DNA from: Roseburia porci
Lineage (GTDB): Bacteria > Bacillota > Clostridia > Lachnospirales > Lachnospiraceae
Direction of reading: 5' to 3'
DNA length: 64,000 bases
Assembly: GCF_009695765.1 (NCBI RefSeq)
Contig: NZ_VUNI01000011.1
Location: forward strand, 1 to 64,000
Positions within the stretch are counted from its first letter, which is position 1; each line of letters opens with the position of its first letter. The notes below the pieces were generated by a model that was given only the letters and a program-made list of their open reading frames with translations, was not told the origin of the DNA and searched no databases. Shown here piece by piece: positions 56,533-64,000 of this stretch. The translations under genes were made by a program, and so were the position numbers.

Positions 56533-56883
56533 ATGGCTACAGGTCTATCAAAAATCGAAATCATAACAAGTTTTGCCAAATTTACAGAACTTCAGAAGGA
56601 ACTCAGCCACCTCGGAGTAAGAGGAATGACAGTAACACAGGTTATGGGATGCGGAATTCAGAAAGGTTCTGCAGAATATGCCGTGGAGGAAAACGAGGAA
56701 TTCGTCCTTCTTCCGAAACAACAGATCAGCCTTGTGGTTGAAACCAGCAAAGTGCGGGAAATCGTCGAAGCCGTCAAACAGATCTTATATACCGGTCACA
56801 TCGGAGACGGTAAGATCTTTGTATACTCCCTGGATAACGTAATTAAAGTACGTACCGGCGATGAAGGTGCAGACGCACTGTAG
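56533..56883 (+). CDS. Divergent P-II nitrogen regulatory protein
   Basis: 116 aa from the ATG at 56533 (AAAGGAGGAC ahead). The P-II fold is clear: GMTVTQVMGCGIQKG leading to the T-loop, LLPK (K62, 2-oxoglutarate site equivalent), and the B-loop TGHIGDGKIFV with ATP-binding glycines and Lys. The T-loop is unusual: the uridylylated Tyr51-equivalent is Ala50, with Tyr49 next to it, and the loop is acidic (VEENEE). So control by GlnD-type modification is unlikely, while ATP and 2-oxoglutarate binding may remain. It sits 10 bp before an APC permease, in place of the usual ammonium channel. Confidence 0.88.
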   Translation: MATGLSKIEIITSFAKFTELQKELSHLGVRGMTVTQVMGCGIQKGSAEYAVEENEEFVLLPKQQISLVVETSKVREIVEAVKQILYTGHIGDGKIFVYSLDNVIKVRTGDEGADAL

Positions 56884-56893
56884 GAGGCTGCTT

Positions 56894-58294
56894 ATGGAAG
56901 AGAAAAAATTAGGACTCGGAAGTGTTATATCCACTTCTGTAGGTCTTGTAATCGCAACCAGCTGTCTGGTCTCACTCGGTCAGGGTGCTGGTGAAGTCGG
57001 AATCGTATTTATCGGAGCCATGGTCGTGGCCTGTCTTTTGAACCTGACCACAATCGGTTCTTTATCTGAATTAAACGCATTGATGCCCAATATAACCGGC
57101 GGTCTTGCGCAATATACATTAGCCTGCATGGGACCACTTCCTACGATCGTATCCATGGTCGGCGGCTATCTGATCTGCAATATCCTGTCTGCCGGTGTTG
57201 AAGCCTCCATCTTTGCATATGCGATGTCACAGGTTATTCCACTGCCGATCCCAAGTATTGTATACACGGCAGTCATGATGATCATCGTCATGGTTGCGAA
57301 CCTAAGAGGAGTTGACATGTTTGCCAAGCTCCAGGATCTGGTCGCTTTTCTTCTGGTTGGCTCCATGGTTGTCATGGGACTGATCGGAGTCTTTAAACTT
57401 GGAACCGGTCAGGTTGTAACCCAGCCTGCCAATATGGCAACAAGTCCGTCGCAGGTCATCTCCATGACCGCAGTTGCATTCTGGCTATTTATCGGAGCTG
57501 AATTTGCAATTCCAATCTCCAGTCAGGTCAAAAATGCGAAAAAAAATGTACCACTTGGCATGTGCCTCGGTCTGATCATTATCCTGATCATGCAGTCGAT
57601 CATGGTGCTTGGATTTTATCATTACACCCCATGGACAGAACTTGCAAACTCTGCTGCACCACATATGCTTTACGGAGAACTTCTTCTTGGAAAATACGGA
57701 AAGATCTGGATGGCACTCGTTGCTGCACTCGCCGTTATCAGTACGCAGAACTCCGGTGTCAACGGACTTGCTTACATTGGTCAGGGCATGGCAAAAATGA
57801 ACATGCTGCCTCAGATTTTTGCAAAAACCAATAAACATGGCGTTCCATTCTTTGGAGTCATCTCTATTTCGGTATCCATGTTTGTATTTGCCTATATCAG
57901 TGACGGTTCTTCTGATATGATTGAGTTTCTGATTCTTGTCGGTTCCGTTTTCTGGATGATTACATACATTTTTGCACACATAGATGTACTGATCCTCCGT
58001 AAAAAAATGCCAAAAGCACCGAGAAGCTTTAAAGTCCCTTGTGGTCCGCTGTTCCCGCTCATCGGAATCATCGGAACCTCATATATGATCTTCTATATCT
58101 CAACCGATCCTCACGAAAGACTGATGATCTGGCTGATCACAGGAATTACGATCATAGCTCTTGGTATTTATGCATTTTTCTGGACAAAATACCGTATGAA
58201 AATGCCTGTATTGAAAGCTGTTCCGATTGAAAAAGTTATGGCTATGGATAACGAGCTGTACTATAAAGCGCGGAAAAAACATGGCATCTGGTAA
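56894..58294 (+). CDS. APC superfamily amino acid/amine permease
   Basis: 466 aa from the ATG at 56894 (TAGGAGG ahead). About twelve membrane segments with the APC opening LGLGSVISTSVGLVIATS and IGAEFAIPISSQVKNAKKNVP. It probably imports the substrate of the dehydrogenase encoded upstream. Directly follows the P-II gene, which may control its activity by analogy with AmtB-GlnK. The stop is followed by a weak hairpin before the convergent kinase gene. Confidence 0.9.
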   Translation: MEEKKLGLGSVISTSVGLVIATSCLVSLGQGAGEVGIVFIGAMVVACLLNLTTIGSLSELNALMPNITGGLAQYTLACMGPLPTIVSMVGGYLICNILSAGVEASIFAYAMSQVIPLPIPSIVYTAVMMIIVMVANLRGVDMFAKLQDLVAFLLVGSMVVMGLIGVFKLGTGQVVTQPANMATSPSQVISMTAVAFWLFIGAEFAIPISSQVKNAKKNVPLGMCLGLIIILIMQSIMVLGFYHYTPWTELANSAAPHMLYGELLLGKYGKIWMALVAALAVISTQNSGVNGLAYIGQGMAKMNMLPQIFAKTNKHGVPFFGVISISVSMFVFAYISDGSSDMIEFLILVGSVFWMITYIFAHIDVLILRKKMPKAPRSFKVPCGPLFPLIGIIGTSYMIFYISTDPHERLMIWLITGITIIALGIYAFFWTKYRMKMPVLKAVPIEKVMAMDNELYYKARKKHGIW

Positions 58295-58308
58295 CCAGTT
58301 TCCCGGTT

Positions 58309-60399
58309 TTATCTGAGGCGGTTCTCATTGATTGCCTGAATCATCATCTGTGCATCCAGAGGCTTGGATACATGTGCATTCATGCCGGCTTTCAGGCTTC
58401 GCTCAATATCATCTGAAAACGCATTGGCGCTCATGGCAATGACCGGAAGCGCCTTTGCGTCTTTTCTGTTCATGCTCCGGATCTCATGTACCGCTTCAAG
58501 CCCATTCATCACAGGCATCCGAATATCCATAAACACAATATCAAATGTCCACGGCTCTGTATTTCGTATCTGTTCTACCGCTTCTTTCCCGTTCCATGCT
58601 CCGGTGACCATTGCCCCGTGTTTTTCCAGAATGAATCTCAGAATTTCCATATTCAAGTCATTATCTTCTACCAGAAGGATATGAAGTCCCTGTATGGATT
58701 CCATTTGATCCGGCTGCGTTTTTTCCTGCTGGTTCTGGCTGTCAATCTCCAATGGAAGTGTGATCGTAAATGTCGTTCCTTTTCCAGGTTCACTTTGAAA
58801 ACGAATGGTTCCTCCAAGCTGATCGACCAGCTTCTTTGTAATGGCAAGTCCCAGACCAGTTCCGGAGTATGCTGTCCGTACGCTGCTGTCTTCCTGGGCA
58901 AATGGTTCAAATGCATGCACCTGGAATTCCTCGCTCATTCCTTTTCCATTGTCTTCACAGGTCAGTTCAATCATTGCCGTTTCTCCATCCGAATAAAGTT
59001 CTTTACATCCGACGGATACCCATCCATTTTCATGATTGTATTTGATTGCATTGGTTCCGATATTCTGCAGGATCTGGCGCAGATGCAGCGAACTTCCGAT
59101 ATAATGTGTATGTATCAATTCCGGTTTTAATTTGATAAATTCCACACCGTTCTCCCGTGCCTGAATGTCCAGAAGATTATCCACATCGGTCAAAAGGGTC
59201 AGAAGATCAAATGGCTTGTTCTCAAGATGGATTTCCCCGGATTCCAGTTTATTCATATCCAGCACATCATTCACCAGATCAAGCAGAAAACCGGACGCAG
59301 AAACAATTTTATCAAGACATTCTTCCTGCTTTTTGTGGTCGTCCATATAATGCCTGCATATTTCAACCATTCCCTGGATTCCATTGATCGGTGTGCGTAC
59401 ATCATGGCTCATTCTCCGAAGGAAATCCGTTTTCGCTATATTGGCGCACTCTGCCTGCTGGGCTGCTTCCTTCAGCTGCTGCATGTTTTCACGGATCAGC
59501 CGGTCTCGAAACAGCAAAAATCCCATACAGCCAAATGCATACAATCCCTCTCCCGCAACAAGTATTTTATTTCGGAATGAAAACACCTCAGAACGTGGAA
59601 AAAACACATAGATCTGATAATTTTTTATTTTTTTTCTGCCGCCATACCAGCGTCCGCTCTCAGCTTTCAGGCGGACCAGGCTATTCGCATCGGGCGTAAA
59701 CCTCCCTTTATATAACGTTCTGCATTCTTCAACAGATCTGTCCTGAAGCGTTTCATCGTTGGAACTCAGCACATTCACGCCATCTGTGACGACTACTACA
59801 CCTCCCAGTTCAAAGGTAAATCCCTGAAACAGCGTTCCAATTGCGATGTCTCCGTTTTTTCCATCCGGAATCCGTTTTCTTTCATAGGCAATGACAATGC
59901 CAGGGGCATCTTTTCTTGCCACAGCTGTAAAATCATAGTCATTACCATCCTTTTCGATACGGGTCATATAAGTTTTCTTTGGATATTGCAGAATATCCCG
60001 TACCACATTACTTTGGATCAGATCACTCCAGAACGTATACGCATCATCCATCTCTCCTGTCTGGTATGCACAATCCATGTTTCCATCCAGAATCAGGATT
60101 CCACTCAGTCTCTGATCATACAAATAATCTGGAATCATTTCTTCCCAACAATAAGTCTCTTCTTCCAGTTTCTGGCACAGTTCGGTTGTCTTATCGAGAA
60201 GACGGTACAGACTTTTTACCTCGTCATTTTCCTTATATGCATCGTATCTTGCTACACGCTCCTGTACAAATGCATATGTCTCCAGCTGTACATGGTGCAT
60301 TCTTGCAAGATCATAACAGGTAAATACTTTATATCCGGTCACAAAAAGAAGAAGCGCAATCATTAGCGGAATCAGGACCGTTTTTTGAAATTGCTTCAT
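58309..60399 (-). CDS. Hybrid sensor histidine kinase/response regulator
   Basis: 696 aa. TM1 at about 8-28, an external domain of about 250 residues, TM2 at about 279-297, HisKA with the phospho-accepting H332 in RRMSHDVRTPING, an HATPase domain (NIGTNAIKYNHENG, DNGKGMS, GTGLGLAI) and a C-terminal receiver with the DVVFMD-like Asp in FDIVFMDIRMPVMNG near 622. No DNA-binding output is attached. It overlaps the binding protein gene by ATGA, so the external protein may bring a ligand to the sensor. Confidence 0.93.
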   Translation of the reverse strand: MKQFQKTVLIPLMIALLLFVTGYKVFTCYDLARMHHVQLETYAFVQERVARYDAYKENDEVKSLYRLLDKTTELCQKLEEETYCWEEMIPDYLYDQRLSGILILDGNMDCAYQTGEMDDAYTFWSDLIQSNVVRDILQYPKKTYMTRIEKDGNDYDFTAVARKDAPGIVIAYERKRIPDGKNGDIAIGTLFQGFTFELGGVVVVTDGVNVLSSNDETLQDRSVEECRTLYKGRFTPDANSLVRLKAESGRWYGGRKKIKNYQIYVFFPRSEVFSFRNKILVAGEGLYAFGCMGFLLFRDRLIRENMQQLKEAAQQAECANIAKTDFLRRMSHDVRTPINGIQGMVEICRHYMDDHKKQEECLDKIVSASGFLLDLVNDVLDMNKLESGEIHLENKPFDLLTLLTDVDNLLDIQARENGVEFIKLKPELIHTHYIGSSLHLRQILQNIGTNAIKYNHENGWVSVGCKELYSDGETAMIELTCEDNGKGMSEEFQVHAFEPFAQEDSSVRTAYSGTGLGLAITKKLVDQLGGTIRFQSEPGKGTTFTITLPLEIDSQNQQEKTQPDQMESIQGLHILLVEDNDLNMEILRFILEKHGAMVTGAWNGKEAVEQIRNTEPWTFDIVFMDIRMPVMNGLEAVHEIRSMNRKDAKALPVIAMSANAFSDDIERSLKAGMNAHVSKPLDAQMMIQAINENRLR

Positions 60400-61217
60400 G
60401 GTTCTGTTTCCTCCACGATCATGTCACTTTCGAGGCCATATTTTTGCAGGATCGTCTGCATCGTTCCATCTGTCCGCATTTCCCGTAACGTGTCCGTCAG
60501 TTTCTCTGCAAGTTTGGTATTTGTACCCTTTTGAAATGCTACTCCAAGCTCTGAAATATACAGACTCTGATCTAACATGCGATATGCATTCGGATCTGAC
60601 TGCACGAACGTATTCAGCGCACTTTTATGTCCTGCAATGGCATCTGTATATTCTTTCCGAAGGCTCGCGTACAGTTCCTCCATTGTTGACATGCTGTAAA
60701 CCGTTCCAATTTCCGGGATTTCAGGATCATCTCCGTCCAGCAGAACTTCCTCCGGCTTACTCGTTGCCTGGACAGAAATACGCTTTCCAGCAAGATCCTG
60801 TAATGTCCAGATGTCACTGTCTTTTGCAACAACAATGACCTGGCTGCTGTGCAGATACGGTCCTGCCCAGTCATACTCGTTCTCCCTTCCCGTCATGGTA
60901 AAACCCCCCCAGAGGCAGTCTACTTTTCCACTTTCAAGATAGTCATTTTTCTGTTCCCATGGAATCTTTTTAAATACCGGCGCATATCCCATACGCCGGC
61001 ACGCTTCGACAGCAATCTCCACATCAATTCCCGCTGGTTTTCCGTCTTCATCCTGATAATTATATGGTTCATAATCATCACTCCCTATGATAAGCTCCGG
61101 AAGTACTTTTTCCGGCTGAAATGTCTTCTCATTTCTGCTGTCTCCATCGACTGGAAACGTCACAAAAAGCATGATTCCGACCATCATGCATATCCAGTAT
61201 TTTACAAATTTTCTCAT
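60396..61217 (-). CDS. Family 3 extracellular solute-binding protein linked to a kinase
   Basis: 273 aa from the ATG at 61217. A hydrophobic signal segment (about 5-22) has no clear lipobox Cys. The mature part is an amino-acid-type binding protein fold (LIIGSDDYEPYNYQDEDGKPAGIDVEIAVEACRRMG, DCLWGGFTMTGRENEYDWAGPY, DLAGKRISVQATSKPEEVL). No permease or ATPase gene is nearby. Its only neighbour in the unit is the sensor kinase, joined by a 4-nt overlap, so a sensing role is more likely than transport. A longer start at 61259 would lie within a terminator. Confidence 0.87.
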   Translation of the reverse strand: MRKFVKYWICMMVGIMLFVTFPVDGDSRNEKTFQPEKVLPELIIGSDDYEPYNYQDEDGKPAGIDVEIAVEACRRMGYAPVFKKIPWEQKNDYLESGKVDCLWGGFTMTGRENEYDWAGPYLHSSQVIVVAKDSDIWTLQDLAGKRISVQATSKPEEVLLDGDDPEIPEIGTVYSMSTMEELYASLRKEYTDAIAGHKSALNTFVQSDPNAYRMLDQSLYISELGVAFQKGTNTKLAEKLTDTLREMRTDGTMQTILQKYGLESDMIVEETEP

Positions 61218-61234
61218 GTATTTTATTGTAGTAA

Positions 61235-61266
61235 AACCCCTGTGCAAAATCAATTGCACAGGGGTT
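61235..61266 (-). terminator. Terminator after LUD gene
   Basis: AACCCCTGTGCA (61235-61246) pairs with TGCACAGGGGTT (61255-61266), a perfect 12-bp stem followed on the minus strand by TTTTACTAC. It lies 38 nt after the LUD stop and 18 nt before the binding protein ATG, leaving very little room for a separate promoter of the kinase unit. Confidence 0.85.
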
Positions 61267-61303
61267 AAAAGTCATCGACAAATACCGACAGAATATGACG
61301 TTT

Positions 61304-61939
61304 TTAAAAGCCGAGGTTCTCGTCTACCAGAATAATCTTAAAACGGCCTTTTATGCGGCTGAACCTTGTCGTCAGTATCTGACAGCAGATACACTGTGGG
61401 CTCTTGCAGTCAAAGCAGGTTCCATTCTTAGAGCATGGTGTATCAATGCCAAAACGCTGTGCATTAATTGGTGCAGCCTCATTTCTTGCCCTGCTCATCG
61501 CGTCTGCCTCTGTTTTTACGATCTTATTCATTCCCACGATCAAAAGCACATTCTTTGGTCCATAGGCATAGGCAGCCACACGGTTTGCATTGCCATCGAT
61601 ATTAATGAACACACCATTTTCACTCATGGCATTCACGCTTCCTAAAAACCAGTCTGCCGAAAAAGCCCTGAGTGCAATCTCTTCTTTCTCCTCCTGCGTA
61701 TTGACACGGTCTCTGTCATAAAATACATAATCTCCGTTTGAAACTGCATCATAAAGTCCGCATTCCTTTACGGAAGCCGCTCCACCCATGGATATCGTGC
61801 TTCCTTTCTGGATCAGCTCCAGTGCTTTCTTTACCGCCTCTTCCTTTGTCTCTACGTAATAAGCCTCCATATTTCTGGATTCCAGTGCCTGTACTACACG
61901 TTTTCCAAGCACTTCATTTCTCATCTGTCTTACGTCCAT
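61304..61939 (-). CDS. LUD domain protein (DUF162, YkgG/LutC-like)
   Basis: 211 aa. The LUD fold is seen in GSTISMGGAASVKECGLYDAV and FLGSVNAMSENGVFINIDGNANRVAA. The C-terminal cysteine cluster (CSKNGTCFDCKSPQCICC near 167-184) is common in this branch and may bind a metal or Fe-S cluster. Relatives take part in lactate oxidation, but no LutA/LutB partners are here. It is divergent from the Thr/Ser exporter across a 170-bp gap. Confidence 0.85.
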   Translation of the reverse strand: MDVRQMRNEVLGKRVVQALESRNMEAYYVETKEEAVKKALELIQKGSTISMGGAASVKECGLYDAVSNGDYVFYDRDRVNTQEEKEEIALRAFSADWFLGSVNAMSENGVFINIDGNANRVAAYAYGPKNVLLIVGMNKIVKTEADAMSRARNEAAPINAQRFGIDTPCSKNGTCFDCKSPQCICCQILTTRFSRIKGRFKIILVDENLGF

Positions 61940-61959
61940 CTCTTCCCTCCTGATTTCCT

Positions 61960-62057
61960 GTTTCAGGAATTATTTTACTGAAACTTTTTCTCAATTATAC
62001 AATGTTTTTGTGCATTATAAAAGTCCCTTCCTCTTGTTCTTCCATGAGGAAAGGACT
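61960..62057. other. Two hairpins in the LUD-exporter intergenic gap
   Basis: GTTTCAG (61960-61966) pairs with CTGAAAC (61978-61984), and AGTCCCTTCCTC (62022-62033) pairs with GAGGAAAGGACT (62046-62057) with one mismatch. The second lies about 50 nt ahead of the exporter start and could be a 5' leader structure. No known riboswitch fits. Confidence 0.45.
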
Positions 62058-62109
62058 ATACTGTTCCCAACAAATGAATTTATCTGAATATGGAAGGAAG
62101 TGTTGTCGT

Positions 62110-63438
62110 ATGGCAACAGAATTTACCGAAAAAAATCATATGGATATTTCCTGGCATGACTATGTGGACCAGATGACCAACTGCCCAATGAAGGATGCTC
62201 CTTTAAAGGAAAAAGCTTCTTTCATCGGCCGGACCGGGCTTATGCTCCTTTCCTGCGGAACCGGTGCCTGGAGAGTCCGCAGTTCCATGAATACACTTTC
62301 CAAGGCTCTTGGAATCACCTGCTCTGTAGACATTGGGCTCACCTCATTAAATTATACCTGTTTTGACGGTGAAGCATGCTTTTCCCAGACGCTGTGTCTT
62401 GTATCCACAAGTGTAAATACATCCAAGCTCAACCGTCTGGAACATTTTATCAATGATTTTCCGCAAAAGGGAACCATGCTTTCCGGTGAGGAACTGCATT
62501 CCCAGCTGGATCACATTGAACAGGTACATGGTCTTTACTCGCCACTCCTTCTTGGACTTGCAGCAGCTTTAGCCTGTGGCGCATTTACCTTTTTACTTGG
62601 TGGCGGTCCTGTGGAAATGCTCCTTGCATTTCTTGGTGCCGGTGTCGGAAATACAATCCGGACCAAACTTGGGAAACACCATTTTACCCTGTTTTTCTGC
62701 ATTGCAGCCTCCGTGTCCATGGCCTGTCTGGTATACGATATCTTTTTTAAAGCCGGAATTTTCCTGTTTCACATCTCTCCACAGCATGAGGCGGGATATA
62801 TCTGCGCGATGCTTTTTATCATTCCGGGATTTCCGTTTATCACAAGCGGTATTGATCTGGCCAAACTGGATATGCGCTCTGGTCTGGAACGGCTTGCTTA
62901 TTCCCTGATCATTATCTGCGTAGCCACACTGACTGCCTGGATCATTGCGCTCCTGTTAAAGCTACAGCCGGTAGACTTTCTGCCGCTTCACCTGAGCACG
63001 GCCGCTTTGATTATTTTCAGGCTGATTGCAAGCTTCTGTGGTGTATTCGGATTCTCTGTCATGTTCAACAGTCCCGTCCGTCTTGCTGCTGTCGCAGCAA
63101 TCATTGGAGCCATCTCCAATACACTGAGACTGGAACTTTATGATCTCGTCGGTTTTCCGCCCGCAGTCGCCGCTTTTCTCGGTGCTTTCTGTGCCGGACT
63201 TTTTGCTTCCCTGATCAAGCGAAAAGTCGGATATCCGCGTATTTCGATCACGGTTCCATCCATTGTTATTATGGTTCCCGGCCTTTATCTGTACCGCGCA
63301 ATCTATAACCTTGGAATCATGTCGCTTGGAATCTCAGGCTCCTGGTTTGCATCCGCGATCCTGATTATAGTTTCCCTGCCGATGGGACTGATTTTTGCCC
63401 GGATGGTTACAGATAAGATGTTCCGTTACTGTACGTGA
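62110..63438 (+). CDS. Threonine/serine exporter (ThrE-type, ThrE and ThrE_2 halves fused)
   Basis: 442 aa from the ATG at 62110, preceded by GGAAGGAAG; upstream in-frame starts have no such site. The N-terminal half has a soluble domain then about five membrane segments (DUF1212/ThrE), and the C-terminal half about five more (ThrE_2/DUF3815), so both parts that are split genes in many Firmicutes are fused here. The family exports threonine and serine. A palindromic element and a terminator follow. Confidence 0.85.
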   Translation: MATEFTEKNHMDISWHDYVDQMTNCPMKDAPLKEKASFIGRTGLMLLSCGTGAWRVRSSMNTLSKALGITCSVDIGLTSLNYTCFDGEACFSQTLCLVSTSVNTSKLNRLEHFINDFPQKGTMLSGEELHSQLDHIEQVHGLYSPLLLGLAAALACGAFTFLLGGGPVEMLLAFLGAGVGNTIRTKLGKHHFTLFFCIAASVSMACLVYDIFFKAGIFLFHISPQHEAGYICAMLFIIPGFPFITSGIDLAKLDMRSGLERLAYSLIIICVATLTAWIIALLLKLQPVDFLPLHLSTAALIIFRLIASFCGVFGFSVMFNSPVRLAAVAAIIGAISNTLRLELYDLVGFPPAVAAFLGAFCAGLFASLIKRKVGYPRISITVPSIVIMVPGLYLYRAIYNLGIMSLGISGSWFASAILIIVSLPMGLIFARMVTDKMFRYCT

Positions 63439-63462
63439 TTGCAAAAATTACAGAGTAGTTTT

Positions 63463-63628
63463 CTATAAAGATCAGAGGGTAAAAGGTGGCATTCATCTTA
63501 ATGGCCAGCAAATTGCACAAAACAGCGGCTGATTTTCTTATTTTCGGACAATGGAACATAATAGGCACTGTTTTATGCAATTTGCCCGGTTTCGAAATAA
63601 AAGCCACCTTTTGTCCTCTGATCCTATA
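63463..63628. repeat. Palindromic intergenic element, copy 2
   Basis: Arms 63463-63490 and 63603-63628 (core GATCAGAGG...AAAAGGTGGC) and inner arms sharing GCAAATTGCA.AAAAC make a nearly continuous hairpin of about 165 nt. Read on the minus strand it aligns with the left half of copy 1 over about 95 nt (AAAGGTGG.TTTTATTT, AATTGC..AAA.CAGTGCCTATT, CGAAAATAAGA). It lacks the 150-nt central part of copy 1. Its end touches the terminator at 63631. Confidence 0.8.
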
Positions 63629-63630
63629 AC

Positions 63631-63678
63631 AAAAAAGCATGTTCCGATGAATCTGTTTCCATCGGAACATGCTTTTTT
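63631..63678. terminator. Bidirectional terminator
   Basis: Perfect 19-bp arms (63631-63649 and 63660-63678; core GCATGTTCCGATG), with six A residues on one side and six T residues on the other. It serves the partial minus-strand gene at 63680 and perhaps the exporter. Confidence 0.92.
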
Positions 63679-63679
63679 A

Positions 63680-64000
63680 TCAGCTTTCCTTTATAATGCG
63701 GTCGGCTTCTTCAATACTTTTCTCGAGCAGCTTGTAAAATTTATGGATTGGAAGAAATACGCCAAGCTCATCGTACTTTTCTCCCTTATCCTCCAATGCA
63801 TCCTGTCCATAGTACACCAGAGATCTCGGCAGTTTCTCCTGAAGCTTCATCATGATATTCCATACCTCAGCATATGCCTGAGCCTCGGTCTCCTGTTTTT
63901 TGACCGTGTCCGGAAGTTCATAGATCATGAGCACACCGATATGGGCTCCCATCTTCTCTTCCACGACTTCCATGGTGTCTTCGTCATAACTGTGTTTCTT
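63680..64000 (-). CDS. Hypothetical protein, C-terminal part (runs off the window)
   Basis: The frame is open from the right window edge to a TGA at 63680, giving at least 106 residues; the internal ATG at 63973 need not be the start. The sequence is mixed helix and strand (GAHIGVLMIYELPDTVKKQ, LPRSLVYYGQDALEDKGEKYDELGVFLPIHKFYKLLEKS). I do not recognise the family. A strong terminator follows its stop codon directly. Confidence 0.7.
   Translation of the reverse strand, partial: KKHSYDEDTMEVVEEKMGAHIGVLMIYELPDTVKKQETEAQAYAEVWNIMMKLQEKLPRSLVYYGQDALEDKGEKYDELGVFLPIHKFYKLLEKSIEEADRIIKES

Overview
The window looks like a chromosomal stretch of a motile, anaerobic, gut-type Firmicute, most likely a Lachnospiraceae member of the Roseburia/Agathobacter kind. 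This is inferred from gene content only: AT-rich DNA, a dnaX-ybaB-recR block, two chemoreceptors, a beta-mannan locus like the one described in Roseburia, and many ABC sugar systems without PTS genes. No species call is made. I see no prophage, insertion sequence or CRISPR array.

Layout. 1-442: 5' end of a 16S rRNA gene (minus strand) with tandem promoters. 485-9847: housekeeping genes on the minus strand (CvpA, DUF5711, LysM protein, split transketolase, recR, ybaB, dnaX, pfkA), interrupted by a GC-rich repeat patch (2421-2635) and a large palindromic element (4018-4349). 10016-10104: tRNA-Ser(CGA). 10274-13269: a membrane-anchored FKBP protein and a chemoreceptor. 13283-24119: an ABC sugar importer with two paralogous binding lipoproteins, an AraC regulator and two GH94 phosphorylases, probably for beta-gluco-oligosaccharides. 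24355-25544: MarR regulator plus TSUP exporter. 25541-30147: two GH13 alpha-glucosidases with a LacI regulator and two visible operators. 30308-30805: a compact MNT-HEPN fusion.

30915-47307 is a complete cytoplasmic beta-mannan oligosaccharide locus. An ABC importer brings in oligosaccharides, CE2 and CE17-type esterases deacetylate them, GH36 removes galactose, GH113 and GH130 enzymes trim them, and an epimerase converts mannobiose to mannosyl-glucose for GH130_1. A phosphomannose isomerase fused to the CE17-type esterase feeds mannose 6-phosphate to glycolysis. AraC and LacI regulators flank the locus.

47485-50823 holds YitT, a CarD-like protein, a small unknown protein and a Cache chemoreceptor. 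51043-58294 is the least familiar part: an anaerobic, multi-subunit Fe-S/FAD amine or amino-acid dehydrogenase, an ornithine-cyclodeaminase-family protein, an AraC regulator, a divergent P-II protein and an APC permease. They are expressed from two transcription units that share an identical 19-bp promoter element and a similar leader terminator hairpin. 58309-64000 holds a binding-protein/hybrid-kinase pair, a LUD protein, a Thr/Ser exporter, a second copy of the palindromic element and a partial gene.

Most notable: the palindromic element family sitting exactly after intrinsic terminators, the twin-leader amine dehydrogenase/P-II/permease operon, the CE17-phosphomannose isomerase fusion and the shortened MNT-HEPN fusion.
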